Below, piece after piece: positions 16,427-26,051 of a stretch of 64,000 nt of DNA. The position numbers were made by a program, and so were the translations under genes. Location of the stretch: assembly GCA_024227235.1 (NCBI GenBank), contig JAAEKY010000428.1, positions 1 through 64,000 of the forward strand. The letters are read 5' to 3'. The notes below the pieces were generated by a model. The model worked only from the letters and a program-made list of their open reading frames with translations, did no database searches and was not told the origin of the DNA. This DNA is from Desulfobacteraceae bacterium (GTDB lineage Bacteria > Desulfobacterota > Desulfobacteria > Desulfobacterales > Desulfobacteraceae). How positions within the stretch are numbered: position 1 is the stretch's first letter; each line of letters begins with the position of its first letter.

Positions 16427-18055
16427 TTGAATTCTTTAACTGAACTTAAAAAGATCACACAATCCCTGAATGAAAAGATTACGGATCATGATATAGCTTC
16501 TTTTCAAAATGAACTTTTACGCTTAGGAGAAAAATTTAAGGACGACCAGAGTTTGACAACCTTTTTTGATATGCTGCAGTCATTGAGTAATTACCTGGGA
16601 TCAAAAAAAAACAATGCCCATACAGATTCAATTTCAATTTTAAATTCAATTACCGCACAGGTTGAAAAAATAATTAACCGCCCAGATCTTAAGCTAGCAG
16701 AAATTAATAAAATATTATCCACTGAAATTCAAAAATTTAAGTCTTTAAAAAATAGCATCACTTCGGCAACTGTTATTAACGCTAAAGATATCAGAGCGCT
16801 AAAAGAAGTAATACTGTCTATTGACTGGGAAATTTCCGAGACTACCGTTCAAAACTTTAAAACTGTTGTCACTCGATTATTGTCAAAAGCAAAAGGCCAT
16901 AAACTACATCATGCTTTTTTAAAAATTATTTATAATTTAGGACGCTATATAGGTATTCAAAAAGCAAATGCGCATACGGATTCCATTCCTTTTTTACACT
17001 CAATTTTTGAAAATTTTGAACGCATTGTTGAAACGCCCAGCATGTCTTTTAATGACAAAAAACAAATGATAGAAGCTGAAATTAAACGATTTAATGAGTT
17101 TAAACTTAAAATTTCTAAAAAGAAAGTTAAGACGCCCCCACCGGAAAATTTTTCAGATGATGATCAAATTCAACCGGCCCTTTCACATGTTAAGCAATCA
17201 GATATTAACACATCAGACGACCTTATTCCTTTAACTGAGCTTTCGGAACAAGATAATCTCTTAGCTCAGTCAAATGAACTTGATCGTGAGGCTGTTGAGC
17301 CTGCATTGGTAAATAAACAAAAATTTCAACCCGGTTCACAGGATGTTATGGATGACCTTTTTAACATTAAAGAATCTCCAGCTGATGAACTTTTGGATGC
17401 GATTCATTTGATGGATGTCCATGGGCCAAATCAGGGTCAAGCCATGAACATGATGGATCAAACAAGAGATTCACAATCCAAAGATGTTAAAAATGTCACT
17501 GCCGAACGATTGGATAATGATCCCATACCGGAAATAGGAAATAGACTGGATGAATTTTTCAATCTCGAGACTAAGAAACAAGCATCTGTGGAGCCCGATG
17601 ACACGCCCACTCAGGAAACTGAAATCAAACCACCAGAGAATCAAGAAGATCAGGATCAGTTAGAAGGGATTATTCCATTTGAATATGAAGATGATTCTAT
17701 TGAAGAAAGCCAATCTGAAACCAATACGGTTACCTCAACGCCTCATCCTACTGATACTGAAATACTATCCAGCCTGAAATCCACAATTGAAAAATTAGAA
17801 TCACCACATAATGCGGCATCATTGTTATTAATCAATGAGAACATATCAACCCTAAAAAACCGCTGGCAAAATGATACCCAAAAAATTAGTCTGCTTGAAA
17901 TCCTTTTCTCTGCTATCAATACTGGCAAAGATACAACTGAAATAAATCTGCCAGAAAATGAAAATATAATGAATAATAAAGAAATCGAACCCGGTTCGCA
18001 ACCAGTTGAACCCACCGGCATTTGGGAAAAAATCAAGGGAATGTTTACGTCTTAA
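16427..18055 (+). CDS. Unknown protein with a tandem-duplicated N-terminal domain
   Basis: 542 residues, TTG start at 16427 with AAGGAGG six bases upstream. The N-terminal 225 residues hold two copies of a roughly 110-residue helical domain. Each copy contains a LG.Y.G..K.NAHTDSI..L.SI block (NAHTDSI near residues 63 and 181), preceded by a helix with an F.N...L segment and followed by an EI.F...K helix. Residues 230-440 are acidic, low-complexity and probably disordered. Residues 440-520 are helical again and the end is amphipathic (GIWEKIKGMF). No known family recognised. Its place directly after the MglA-like GTPase suggests a scaffold or effector of the GTPase; this is inference. Confidence 0.75.
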   Translation: MNSLTELKKITQSLNEKITDHDIASFQNELLRLGEKFKDDQSLTTFFDMLQSLSNYLGSKKNNAHTDSISILNSITAQVEKIINRPDLKLAEINKILSTEIQKFKSLKNSITSATVINAKDIRALKEVILSIDWEISETTVQNFKTVVTRLLSKAKGHKLHHAFLKIIYNLGRYIGIQKANAHTDSIPFLHSIFENFERIVETPSMSFNDKKQMIEAEIKRFNEFKLKISKKKVKTPPPENFSDDDQIQPALSHVKQSDINTSDDLIPLTELSEQDNLLAQSNELDREAVEPALVNKQKFQPGSQDVMDDLFNIKESPADELLDAIHLMDVHGPNQGQAMNMMDQTRDSQSKDVKNVTAERLDNDPIPEIGNRLDEFFNLETKKQASVEPDDTPTQETEIKPPENQEDQDQLEGIIPFEYEDDSIEESQSETNTVTSTPHPTDTEILSSLKSTIEKLESPHNAASLLLINENISTLKNRWQNDTQKISLLEILFSAINTGKDTTEINLPENENIMNNKEIEPGSQPVEPTGIWEKIKGMFTS

Positions 18056-18065
18056 AAAATACTAA

Positions 18066-18551
18066 ATGAATAACATACTATGCTTTTGTGAAGATTGTGG
18101 CAAAAAAAATATTTTAAATCCAACACCGCTTCAAAACAAAAAAGCGGAGTTCCGTTGTAGTTCATGTAATTATCTGAATGCATATCCACTCAACCTACAA
18201 GAAAGAGTCTATCTTAAAAAAGCAGATTTATTTTTCAAAGAAATCGTAGATGCTTCTGAAATTATGGGCTCATTTCTCTATCATATTAAAAAAGGCGTGC
18301 TGAAAAACAATATGCCAAAGTTGTTAAAAAAGAATGATTTAAATATTTTAGGAGCCATTCTGATAAAAAGCTATCAGCTTTGTATATCCCAATATAAGGA
18401 CGTAAATGAAATGACTTTGGTCATATCTGATAAAAACATGGTTGCAAAACAAATCAGTTCCGAATTATTTATCATATTAAGCTGTAAAACCAGACCCTTA
18501 TCCCAAAGTATTTATAATAAATTGACCCATTTGGTTTCGGATAACAAATAA
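18066..18551 (+). CDS. Zinc-ribbon protein in the GTPase module
   Basis: 161 residues. The N-terminus holds a CxC..C / CxxC zinc ribbon (CFCEDC near 6-11, CSSC near 31-34). The remainder is predicted alpha-beta with a helical segment LFFKEIVDASEIMGSFLYHI and no catalytic motif I recognise. It starts ten bases after the upstream gene and its stop overlaps the ATG of the next roadblock gene by one base (TAATG), which indicates tight co-expression. Function unknown. Confidence 0.7.
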   Translation: MNNILCFCEDCGKKNILNPTPLQNKKAEFRCSSCNYLNAYPLNLQERVYLKKADLFFKEIVDASEIMGSFLYHIKKGVLKNNMPKLLKKNDLNILGAILIKSYQLCISQYKDVNEMTLVISDKNMVAKQISSELFIILSCKTRPLSQSIYNKLTHLVSDNK

Positions 18552-18877
18552 TGACTCTGATTGAAAAATTTTCACAAATTTCCAGGATAGAGGGTGTAGA
18601 TCAATATGTCCTTGTAGATCAAATAGGAAATATTGTCGCCCACAAGATAGATGATCCCCAAAAAGTGGCCAAAATAGTATTTAACCTTGGAAAAAATTTC
18701 TATTCTCTTGGCAAAACTCAATTTAAGCATGTCACCTTTTCAAGGGAAAACCAAAAAAATTTTTTTATTTTTCCTGTTGGCAATCACTGCCTTGGAGTGA
18801 TAAAACAAAAAAATATAAATAATATCACTCTGACTGATAATATAGTAAACTTTCTAAACAGCCTTCTAAAGGAATAG
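18551..18877 (+). CDS. Second, divergent roadblock-like protein
   Basis: A 108-residue protein with the small alpha-beta pattern of roadblock/LC7 domains (VDQYVLVDQIGNIVAHKID, then a helix, then HVTFSRENQKNFFIFPVGNHCLGVI). It is shorter and more divergent than the roadblock protein at 15360. Two roadblock paralogues around one MglA-like GTPase would allow a heterodimer, or separate GAP and GEF roles. Translation is probably coupled to the zinc-ribbon gene through the one-base overlap. Confidence 0.7.
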   Translation: MTLIEKFSQISRIEGVDQYVLVDQIGNIVAHKIDDPQKVAKIVFNLGKNFYSLGKTQFKHVTFSRENQKNFFIFPVGNHCLGVIKQKNINNITLTDNIVNFLNSLLKE

Positions 18878-18906
18878 TGAGGTTCGAAATATAAAAGGGG
18901 GTATTC

Positions 18907-19182
18907 ATGACAGCTCAAACGATCATTTTAATTTTCACATTGGTAATATATCTCATTATTATATTTGTGTTTAATAAAGCCCGGATTAAATATGAAGGGG
19001 GTAAAGTCGGTAAGGTAATAAATCTGATACTCGTAACGGTTTGCCTTTTATTTATAGCAGATTATATTGTTATTTTTGATAGAATTGCAGACGATGAAAT
19101 TCTTAAGGTTATTCGAGCATTGTTCAGGACGGCCGCGCTTTCTTTTTTGGCTTATGGTGGATCAAAAGTAGCAAATTCTTAA
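18907..19182 (+). CDS. Small membrane protein with three TM segments
   Basis: A 91-residue protein with hydrophobic segments near 5-23, 37-57 and 66-88, and a strong AAGGGGG-type site before ATG 18907. No family recognised. It is the last gene of the GTPase module and may anchor it to the membrane; this is inference from position. Confidence 0.65.
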   Translation: MTAQTIILIFTLVIYLIIIFVFNKARIKYEGGKVGKVINLILVTVCLLFIADYIVIFDRIADDEILKVIRALFRTAALSFLAYGGSKVANS

Positions 19183-19191
19183 TTCCTGTAG

Positions 19192-19246
19192 GAAAGTTTC
19201 TTTTTATTATCCGATTTTGCTATCAGATAATAAAACGAAAACTTTC
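19192..19246. terminator. Convergent bidirectional terminator
   Basis: A long imperfect stem-loop (outer arms 19192-19199 and 19239-19246, inner arms TTTTTATTATC and GATAATAAAA) between the plus-strand membrane gene and the minus-strand DUF4388 gene. It is AT-rich but well paired. Confidence 0.65.
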
Positions 19247-19285
19247 TTAAAAAAATTCTATTTTTATAATTAATTTAGGAAACAA

Positions 19286-20515
19286 TTATTTTGAAAACAA
19301 TCTAAAAATACCACCTTTGGATTTTCCTTTTTTATCCATTTCAAATTCAGAATGAATTTGCATGATAACATTTTTCATATCATTGACTATTTTACTCTTT
19401 TCTTTTGAACCGGCCTGATATTTTTTCACATATCCCAGAACTTTTTCAATACCTTCCAGGATATGAATCAATGGTTGCGCCCCTAAGATTTCTCCTATGT
19501 TTTTCAATACATGTGCACAATATTCAGTAAATCCTGAAATTAATAACTCATTTTGATCTTCTATAAAATCCATTTGCTCCAAAGCATTTGCAATTGCCTG
19601 AAGATTTGAATTCTTATGATTATCCGGGTGATAATCTTTGAGAACTTGTTTAAATTCGATGGCAATATGCGCTTTGCTTTCTTCAAATAATGAATAGCTT
19701 CTGTCCCCTAGTTCACTTGTAATATTTTTTTTAATAGATGTAAGTATGTCATTAAAAACAGTCAGAATTGCAGAATAGCCATTTTCTCCTTTTTCATCAT
19801 CCAACTGAATCTCTTCTTTTTGTTCAATCAAGCCAGAAGAAATCACTGAAAAAAAAATTTTAAAAACAGCAAACTCATCATATCCACTCTCTGAAATGAT
19901 TTGTCGGACAGTTCGCGTACCGTCAATCAAAGAAAGAATACGCCATTCGTTCGCATTGAGCTTGATTTCTTCTTTACTCTGCATCTTCCCAGACATTTTA
20001 AAGACCATTTTGTCACTGGGAATAAATTGTTTAAGAACAGACAATTCATCAATACGTCTTGAAGCTTCAAGGATCAGTTTCATTGGATTGAGCTGGGTTA
20101 CGATCATTCCTTTTAAATTCAATTTCGCATCTTTATATACGAATCGACCTTTTTTCCAAAAAAGAAGATGATATAAAATAGCCTCTACCTGTTTGGTGTT
20201 GTATTTTTTTAAGGTATCAAGTGAGATGTATCCTTTATCAACTAAAATTTTACCCAGGTGCAACTTTTCTTCTTTTGCTAAGGCAAGGCATTTTTGAAGC
20301 TGTTGAACCGAAATAATTCCATCATTTCTCATAAGAAAACCCAATCGTGCTTCTTTTAAAGAGGCTGATGCATATATAATGGTTCCTTGTTGAAAAAAGA
20401 CCCTGCTTTCTTCTTTATCACAGGTGACAGTAAGTACTCCTGTCTTCTGATCATTGCCCAAAAGCTGAAGAATGCTTGCTAAAGTTAATCCTTCAAAATC
20501 ACCCTGAAGATTCAT
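19286..20515 (-). CDS. DUF4388 (PATAN-like) domain protein
   Basis: 409 residues. The N-terminal domain (about 1-95: LQGDFEGLTLASILQLLGND..KTGVLTV..... FFQQGTIIYASA) is a DUF4388/PATAN-type domain, often fused to receivers or associated with GTPase/roadblock and motility regulation in Desulfobacterota and Myxococcota. A winged-helix-like middle region (about 95-240) and a helical C-terminus follow. It converges on the GTPase module, and the family association makes a shared pathway plausible. The start ATG at 20515 sits behind AAAGGG. No enzymatic motifs visible. Confidence 0.8.
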   Translation of the reverse strand: MNLQGDFEGLTLASILQLLGNDQKTGVLTVTCDKEESRVFFQQGTIIYASASLKEARLGFLMRNDGIISVQQLQKCLALAKEEKLHLGKILVDKGYISLDTLKKYNTKQVEAILYHLLFWKKGRFVYKDAKLNLKGMIVTQLNPMKLILEASRRIDELSVLKQFIPSDKMVFKMSGKMQSKEEIKLNANEWRILSLIDGTRTVRQIISESGYDEFAVFKIFFSVISSGLIEQKEEIQLDDEKGENGYSAILTVFNDILTSIKKNITSELGDRSYSLFEESKAHIAIEFKQVLKDYHPDNHKNSNLQAIANALEQMDFIEDQNELLISGFTEYCAHVLKNIGEILGAQPLIHILEGIEKVLGYVKKYQAGSKEKSKIVNDMKNVIMQIHSEFEMDKKGKSKGGIFRLFSK

Positions 20516-20769
20516 ATTGCCCTTTTTATATATTTCATCATCTTTTTTTCAGTCTGTCATCATCCTCATTCTAATGAAAGCCTGTCAGTCTAATACTATG
20601 CCATAATATTTTTGCTAATACAATATTATCCTTCAAGACAAATTAAAGAAATAATCAGCAACGAATCCTGATAAATTTACAAGAACATGAGAAAATCATG
20701 TTGTTTAAAAAAGAACTAAAAATTTGCTATCCTCGCCAGAGGAAAATGTCCTGCCTATGAAATGAATCC

Positions 20770-21174
20770 TTGATCATTGAAAACGATTCGGTTATGGATG
20801 ATGAAATGATTTCCATGCCTAACATAGATGCGTATCAATTTGGAAGGATGACCATTGGAGGCCAAATATACACTTCCGATCTTATTGTTTTTCCTTCAGG
20901 AAAAGTGATGGATAACTGGACAAGAAAAAAAGGACATTTTCTAGATTATAATGATATAAAAACGCTTTTAAAACACAAACTGAAAACTATTATTATTGGA
21001 ACCGGGATATCAGGTCGAATGCAGGTAGATCCTGATTTATTATCCTTGTTTGAAACGCAGGACATTGGCTTTGATATACATGCCAGCAAACAAGCGATAA
21101 TTGCATATAATCAAATAATCCAAACGACCTGTTTCATTGGGGCCATTGGGGCATGCTTCCATTTAACCTGCTAA
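20770..21174 (+). CDS. Mth938/DUF498-domain protein
   Basis: Up to 134 residues. The core IDAYQFGRMTIGGQIYTSDLI, VIDNW-like DNWTRKKGHFL, TIIIGTGISGRM and DIHASKQAIIAYNQI segments match the Mth938-like/NDUFAF3 family, small alpha-beta proteins of unresolved role in bacteria (the mitochondrial member is a complex I assembly factor). The C-terminal ACFHLTC tail is typical. The listed start is TTG 20770; ATG 20794 is an alternative, and neither has a strong ribosome binding site. It heads a plus-strand run with the NUDIX and helicase genes. Confidence 0.75.
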   Translation: MIIENDSVMDDEMISMPNIDAYQFGRMTIGGQIYTSDLIVFPSGKVMDNWTRKKGHFLDYNDIKTLLKHKLKTIIIGTGISGRMQVDPDLLSLFETQDIGFDIHASKQAIIAYNQIIQTTCFIGAIGACFHLTC

Positions 21175-21195
21175 ATTAGGATAAAGGCTGATTTA

Positions 21196-21744
21196 TTGAA
21201 AAATCCAAATACTCATTTATTTAGATATTGCCCCAGATGTGGAAAAAAAAGTTTGGTAACTCCCAATGTAAAATCATTTTTATGCAGCTCGTGCAACTTT
21301 AAATTTTATTTAAACTCGGCGGCTGCAGGAATTGCACTCATTTTTAATAAAAAAAAAGAACTTCTTGTTACAAAACGGAAATACGATCCTGCAAAAGGTA
21401 TGTTAGACTTACCTGGCGGCTTTGCTGACCCGGGTGAAACTATTGAAGGTTGCCTGACCCGCGAAATTAAAGAGGAGCTTAATCTTAGCATTACAAATTT
21501 AAGCTATTTTTGTTCTGTACCAAATACTTATATATACAAGGATGTCAATTACAGCATTACAGATTTTGCATTTTTATGTGAGGTTGAAAATTTTAATGGC
21601 ATAAAAGCCTGCGATGATATCTGTGAATTTTATTTTATGGAACTTTCTAAAATAGATAAAAGCCTTTTCGGATTGGAATCCCCTAAAATTGTTATTGAAC
21701 ACCTATTGAAAAATAACAATTTTTATGGTTTATCACAGTCATGA
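21196..21744 (+). CDS. Zinc-ribbon NUDIX hydrolase
   Basis: 182 residues from TTG 21196 (AAAGG upstream). An N-terminal zinc ribbon (CPRCG...CSSC, about 12-37) precedes a NUDIX domain with the box GFADPGETIEGCLTREIKEEL (about 75-97). The box fits G-x5-E-x7-REIxEE but carries Asn in place of the final Gly. This zinc-ribbon arrangement occurs in NADH pyrophosphatase-like proteins, though the NudC SQPWPFPxS motif is absent, so the substrate is open. The gene overlaps the helicase gene by four bases (ATGA). Confidence 0.85.
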   Translation: MKNPNTHLFRYCPRCGKKSLVTPNVKSFLCSSCNFKFYLNSAAAGIALIFNKKKELLVTKRKYDPAKGMLDLPGGFADPGETIEGCLTREIKEELNLSITNLSYFCSVPNTYIYKDVNYSITDFAFLCEVENFNGIKACDDICEFYFMELSKIDKSLFGLESPKIVIEHLLKNNNFYGLSQS

Positions 21745-23864
21745 AAAAAAGATTTTATTCTTCTAAAAGACCGTATAGAAAATCAAAAAGAAAATCTGGC
21801 ATAAAACAAATGAAACCAGGGTCTGAAAAATCCTTAAGGCATGTGTTTGGGCAAATAGGTGTCCCTGAGCAGACTAAGTTTACACCTGACCCGTTTCAAC
21901 TTCAAGCGCTTAAGGCAATAGAAAATTCAGATTGCCTGGTAACAGCATCAACTGGATCTGGAAAAACCTGGATTGCTGAACAGGTTGCTAAAAAAATAAT
22001 ACAAAAAAAAGGACATGTCTGGTATGCCACGCCTTTAAAGGCCTTAACCAATTCCATCCATGCTCAGTTTTCAACACTTTTTGGAAAAGAAAATGTTGGA
22101 ATTCTTACAGGTGATATCAAGGAAAATCCTGATGCTGCCATTGTTATCGGTACGACTGAAATCTTAAGAAATCAACTTTATGATGCCATGTATACTGGCG
22201 AAGATCTATCCTGTGATTTAATTATTCTGGATGAAGCTCACTTTCTTGGAGATGAACAACGAGGTGTTGTGTGGGAAGAGATCATGATTTACCTTCCTGT
22301 TCGTATCCCTTTGCTTTTACTGTCTGCAACCATTGGCAACCCATTTCAAATTGCAAAATGGTTACAGTCTATTCGGGGCAAAGAATGCTGTGTCGTTGAA
22401 AATCATAAACGGCCAGTTCCTCTTTTCCCCCTTTTTTTACATCCTTCGGGGACTCTTTTCCCCTTGATGCAAAAAACAATTTCTGGACAGAAACAAAGAC
22501 TTCATAAAAAAGTCTTTAAATTTAACAAAACCGTAAAAAAGCCTTTAATCGCTCGCCCAGGAAAGCTACCGCCTTTTGGGGACATTCTGAATATTCTGGA
22601 TAGATATCATTTATTACCTGCCATTTTTTTCTTAAAATCCAGAAAAGAATGTGACCAGGCGATCAGACTGTGTAATTCTAAATTGTTATCCCAAAACCCC
22701 AGAAAGAAAAAAGCATTGCGCTACAAAATTAATGAATTGGTATCAAACAATCCTCATTTAAAAAATCATAATCAACGATCCTACCTTGAGAAAACTGCAA
22801 CAGCATCCCATCACAGCGGCCACCTTCCTGCATGGAAAGTAGTCGTTGAAACCCTGATGGCCGAAGGATTGCTGGATGCCATGTTTGCCACATCAACGGT
22901 TGCTGCCGGTGTAAATTTTCCTGCACGATCTGTGGTTATCTTGAATTCTGATCGGTTTAACGGGGTTGATTTTGTTTCCTTAACTCCCAGTGAATTTCAG
23001 CAAATGTCCGGCAGAGCTGGAAGAAGAGGAATGGATAACATTGGATTTGGAATTGTGCTGCCTGGAAAATTTATGGATCTAAATTATATAGGAAAACTAA
23101 TCAGTGCCCCTCCTTTAGATATAGAAAGCCAAATTACCATTAATTTTTCCATGGTGCTCAACCTTTTACTGTCCCATACGCCTGATCAGATAAAACTGCT
23201 GCTTGAAAAATCATTTGCTTCCTATTTAATCCTGTCTGGGAAAAAAAGGGGGAAAAATGCAAGGAAAAAATATGGCCCGGATCTTGAACTTCTCTGGCTT
23301 GATTTCTTAGACCATTTGGACTTTTTAACCACTGAAGAATTTGTCAGTGATCAAGGAAAACTCACTGAAGATGGTCTTTGGGCTTCCAAACTGAGAATCG
23401 ACTCACCCCTCTTAGTTGCTCAAAGTATCAGAAAAAACCTTTTGCCGCAGACCGACCCCGCATTATTGGCCGCCATTATTGGCTCATTTGTTAATGAAAA
23501 AGAATTTAAGGATGATCCATTATATGACCAAGCATTGCCAAAGCGATTAAAAGAATCCTTTTTAGACATTAGACAAGGCTTAAAACCTTTTGCTATACGT
23601 TTGTTGAAAAAAGGATTTGAAGCGCCCAATCTATTTATCCAACCCAGTCTGATGCTCTATTCTTGGGCCCATGATGTGCCTTGGGAAGAATTGGTCACCC
23701 AATCAAATTTTGCAGAAGGAGATTTTGCGCGATTAATTTTGAGAACCAGTGAAAATTTAAGGCAGATATCAAAATTAAATGAAACATTCCCTGTTATTGC
23801 TAAAACTGCAAAAGATGCGATAACTCTTATATTAAAAGAACCGATAATTACATTTTATAATTAA
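21741..23864 (+). CDS. Ski2-like DEAD/DEAH-box helicase
   Basis: 707 residues. A basic N-terminal tail (1-35) precedes helicase domain 1 with motif I TASTGSGKTW (68-77), DEAH in ILDEAHFLGDE and motif III SATIG. Helicase domain 2 has motif VI QMSGRAGRRGMD. The C-terminal part (about 480-707) is helical, as in Ski2/Mtr4/Hel308-type enzymes. It probably acts on RNA or branched DNA; bacterial members are little studied. It is translationally coupled to the NUDIX gene, so a nucleic-acid or nucleotide clean-up role is possible but unproven. Confidence 0.88.
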   Translation: MKKRFYSSKRPYRKSKRKSGIKQMKPGSEKSLRHVFGQIGVPEQTKFTPDPFQLQALKAIENSDCLVTASTGSGKTWIAEQVAKKIIQKKGHVWYATPLKALTNSIHAQFSTLFGKENVGILTGDIKENPDAAIVIGTTEILRNQLYDAMYTGEDLSCDLIILDEAHFLGDEQRGVVWEEIMIYLPVRIPLLLLSATIGNPFQIAKWLQSIRGKECCVVENHKRPVPLFPLFLHPSGTLFPLMQKTISGQKQRLHKKVFKFNKTVKKPLIARPGKLPPFGDILNILDRYHLLPAIFFLKSRKECDQAIRLCNSKLLSQNPRKKKALRYKINELVSNNPHLKNHNQRSYLEKTATASHHSGHLPAWKVVVETLMAEGLLDAMFATSTVAAGVNFPARSVVILNSDRFNGVDFVSLTPSEFQQMSGRAGRRGMDNIGFGIVLPGKFMDLNYIGKLISAPPLDIESQITINFSMVLNLLLSHTPDQIKLLLEKSFASYLILSGKKRGKNARKKYGPDLELLWLDFLDHLDFLTTEEFVSDQGKLTEDGLWASKLRIDSPLLVAQSIRKNLLPQTDPALLAAIIGSFVNEKEFKDDPLYDQALPKRLKESFLDIRQGLKPFAIRLLKKGFEAPNLFIQPSLMLYSWAHDVPWEELVTQSNFAEGDFARLILRTSENLRQISKLNETFPVIAKTAKDAITLILKEPIITFYN

Positions 23865-23940
23865 CCCCCCAATGTTGAATAAAAATGTTGCATAGAAAAT
23901 ATGACAGCGATTAATAAAAATAGTATTTAAGGAGATTATC

Positions 23941-24318
23941 ATGAAACAAATTTTTGCTAAAAAGGCTCCGGCAGCCATTGGCCCCTACTGTCATGCGATT
24001 GTTCATAATGATATGGCATTCTGCTCAGGCCAGATTCCTCTTGACCCTAAAACCATGGAACTTGTAGGAAGTACGATTGAAGAACAAACGCTCCAAGTCA
24101 TGAAAAATATTGAGACGGTTTTATCCGAAATTGGTACAACCTTAAATAAAATAATAAAGACCACCATCTTTTTGGATACCATGGATGATTTTTTGGGTAT
24201 GAACAAAGTATATGAAGAATGCCTCAAAGGTCATAAACCAGCAAGATCTACCGTTGAAGTGGGAAGACTGCCCAAGGATGCTCTGGTCGAAATAGAATGC
24301 ATTGCTATCATTCAATAA
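23941..24318 (+). CDS. ridA: RidA-family reactive enamine/imine deaminase
   Basis: 125 residues, full length for the family. APAAIGPYCHAI, FCSGQIPLDP, the KTTIFLDTMDDF segment, and the near-C-terminal ARSTVEVGRLPKDALVEIECIA stretch with the substrate-binding Arg are diagnostic. RidA hydrolyses 2-aminoacrylate and related imines released by PLP enzymes, which fits a genome with several PLP lyases. AAGGAG precedes ATG. Nine bases separate it from ettA, so the two are probably co-transcribed. Confidence 0.93.
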   Translation: MKQIFAKKAPAAIGPYCHAIVHNDMAFCSGQIPLDPKTMELVGSTIEEQTLQVMKNIETVLSEIGTTLNKIIKTTIFLDTMDDFLGMNKVYEECLKGHKPARSTVEVGRLPKDALVEIECIAIIQ

Positions 24319-24327
24319 GGAGTTCTA

Positions 24328-26010
24328 ATGACTGAAGACACAAAAAAAGTAATTTATTCCATGATGAATGTGGGTAAATCTCATGGGCAAAAACAAGTGC
24401 TCAAAGATATTTCATTATCTTATTTTTATGGCGCAAAAATTGGTGTTTTAGGATTAAACGGGTCTGGTAAAAGTTCATTATTAAAAATCATGGCAGGTGT
24501 TGATCCAGACTTTTCCGGTGAGATAAACCCCTCAAAAGGTTTTTCTATAGGTTATTTAGAGCAAGAGCCTCTGGTTGAAAGCAGCAAATCTGTTAAGGAG
24601 ATCGTGGAAGAAGGTGTAAAAGAGACGGTTGACCTACTAAACGAATATGAACAAATTTCAGAAAAATTTGCTGAGCCCATGTCAGATGATGAAATGGATA
24701 AATTGATCGAAAAACAAGGCAAAATTCAGGAAAAGCTGGATCATATAGAGGCTTGGGACCTTGATTCCAAACTAAAAATGGCAATGGATGCCTTGCGGTG
24801 CCCTCCTGGAGATACACCCGTTAATATAATCTCCGGAGGTGAAAAAAGACGGGTTGCCCTTTGCAGACTATTGCTGCAAAAGCCCGATATTCTCCTGCTG
24901 GATGAACCCACCAACCATCTGGATGCTGAATCTGTATCCTGGCTTGAACAACATTTAAGCCGGTATGAAGGAACCGTAATAGCGGTTACTCATGATCGAT
25001 ATTTCTTAGATAATGTGGCTGGCTGGATTCTTGAGCTGGATCGAGGAGAAGGGATTCCTTGGAAAGGAAATTATTCCTCATGGCTTGATCAAAAACAAAA
25101 GCGATTGGCAAATGAACAAAAATCTGAATCAAAACGTCAACAAACTCTTCAAAGGGAACTTGATTGGATCAACATGTCACCCAAAGGCAAACGATCTAAA
25201 TCAAAAGCCAGGATTAAAGCGTATGAAGATCTTCTAAAAAAGGATGCCAAAGACCAGGAAAATAAAATGGAAATCTTCATTCCGCCTGGACCAAGATTAG
25301 GGGATAAGGTCATTGTAGCGAATAATGTTTCTAAGGCATTTGATAACAAACTGCTGGTTGAAGATATGAATTTTGTGATCCCTCCAGGGGGTATTATTGG
25401 GGTTGTCGGACCCAATGGAGCTGGGAAAACAACTCTTTTTAATATGATTACTGCCAAAGACAAACCGGATCAGGGAACAATTGAGTTAGGCCAGAGTGTT
25501 AAACTTGCCTACGTCGATCAAGAAAGAGATACACTTGATCCTGAAAAAACAATTTTTGAGGTGATCTCAGATGGAAATGATAAGATGCTTATCGGTGGAA
25601 GAGAACTGAATTCAAGAGCCTATGTGGCAAAATTCAATTTCTCCGGGTCTGACCAGCAAAAAAAGGTTAAAGATATTTCAGGGGGGGAAAGGAACCGGGC
25701 TCACCTTGCAACCATGCTCAAACAAGAAGCCAATCTTCTTCTATTGGATGAGCCCACCAATGATTTGGATGTCAATACCTTAAGAGCATTGGAAGAAGCC
25801 CTTGAAAGCTTTGCTGGATGCGCCGTTGTCATAAGCCATGACAGATGGTTTCTGGACAGGATTGCTACCCATATTTTGGCGTTTGAAGGAGATAGCCAGA
25901 CACTTTTTTTCCAAGGCTCTTATTCAGAGTATGAAAAAGACAGGAAAAAAAGATTAGGCATAAAGGCAGATCAACCGACCCGGATAAAATATCGGCAACT
26001 GACCCGATAA
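24328..26010 (+). CDS. ettA: Energy-dependent translational throttle protein EttA (ABC-F)
   Basis: 560 residues with two ATPase domains: Walker A GLNGSGKSS and GPNGAGKTT, signatures IISGGEKRRVAL and DISGGERNRAHLA, Walker B LLLDEPTNHLD and LLLDEPTNDLD. A basic linker (about 240-310, SPKGKRSKSKARIKAYE) matches EttA, which binds the ribosomal E site and gates elongation according to ADP/ATP ratio. Length equals that of E. coli EttA. It is cytoplasmic and downstream of ridA. Confidence 0.95.
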   Translation: MTEDTKKVIYSMMNVGKSHGQKQVLKDISLSYFYGAKIGVLGLNGSGKSSLLKIMAGVDPDFSGEINPSKGFSIGYLEQEPLVESSKSVKEIVEEGVKETVDLLNEYEQISEKFAEPMSDDEMDKLIEKQGKIQEKLDHIEAWDLDSKLKMAMDALRCPPGDTPVNIISGGEKRRVALCRLLLQKPDILLLDEPTNHLDAESVSWLEQHLSRYEGTVIAVTHDRYFLDNVAGWILELDRGEGIPWKGNYSSWLDQKQKRLANEQKSESKRQQTLQRELDWINMSPKGKRSKSKARIKAYEDLLKKDAKDQENKMEIFIPPGPRLGDKVIVANNVSKAFDNKLLVEDMNFVIPPGGIIGVVGPNGAGKTTLFNMITAKDKPDQGTIELGQSVKLAYVDQERDTLDPEKTIFEVISDGNDKMLIGGRELNSRAYVAKFNFSGSDQQKKVKDISGGERNRAHLATMLKQEANLLLLDEPTNDLDVNTLRALEEALESFAGCAVVISHDRWFLDRIATHILAFEGDSQTLFFQGSYSEYEKDRKKRLGIKADQPTRIKYRQLTR

Positions 26011-26051
26011 AGACTTTTACTCATAACATTCTAAAAATATACGATTTATTC

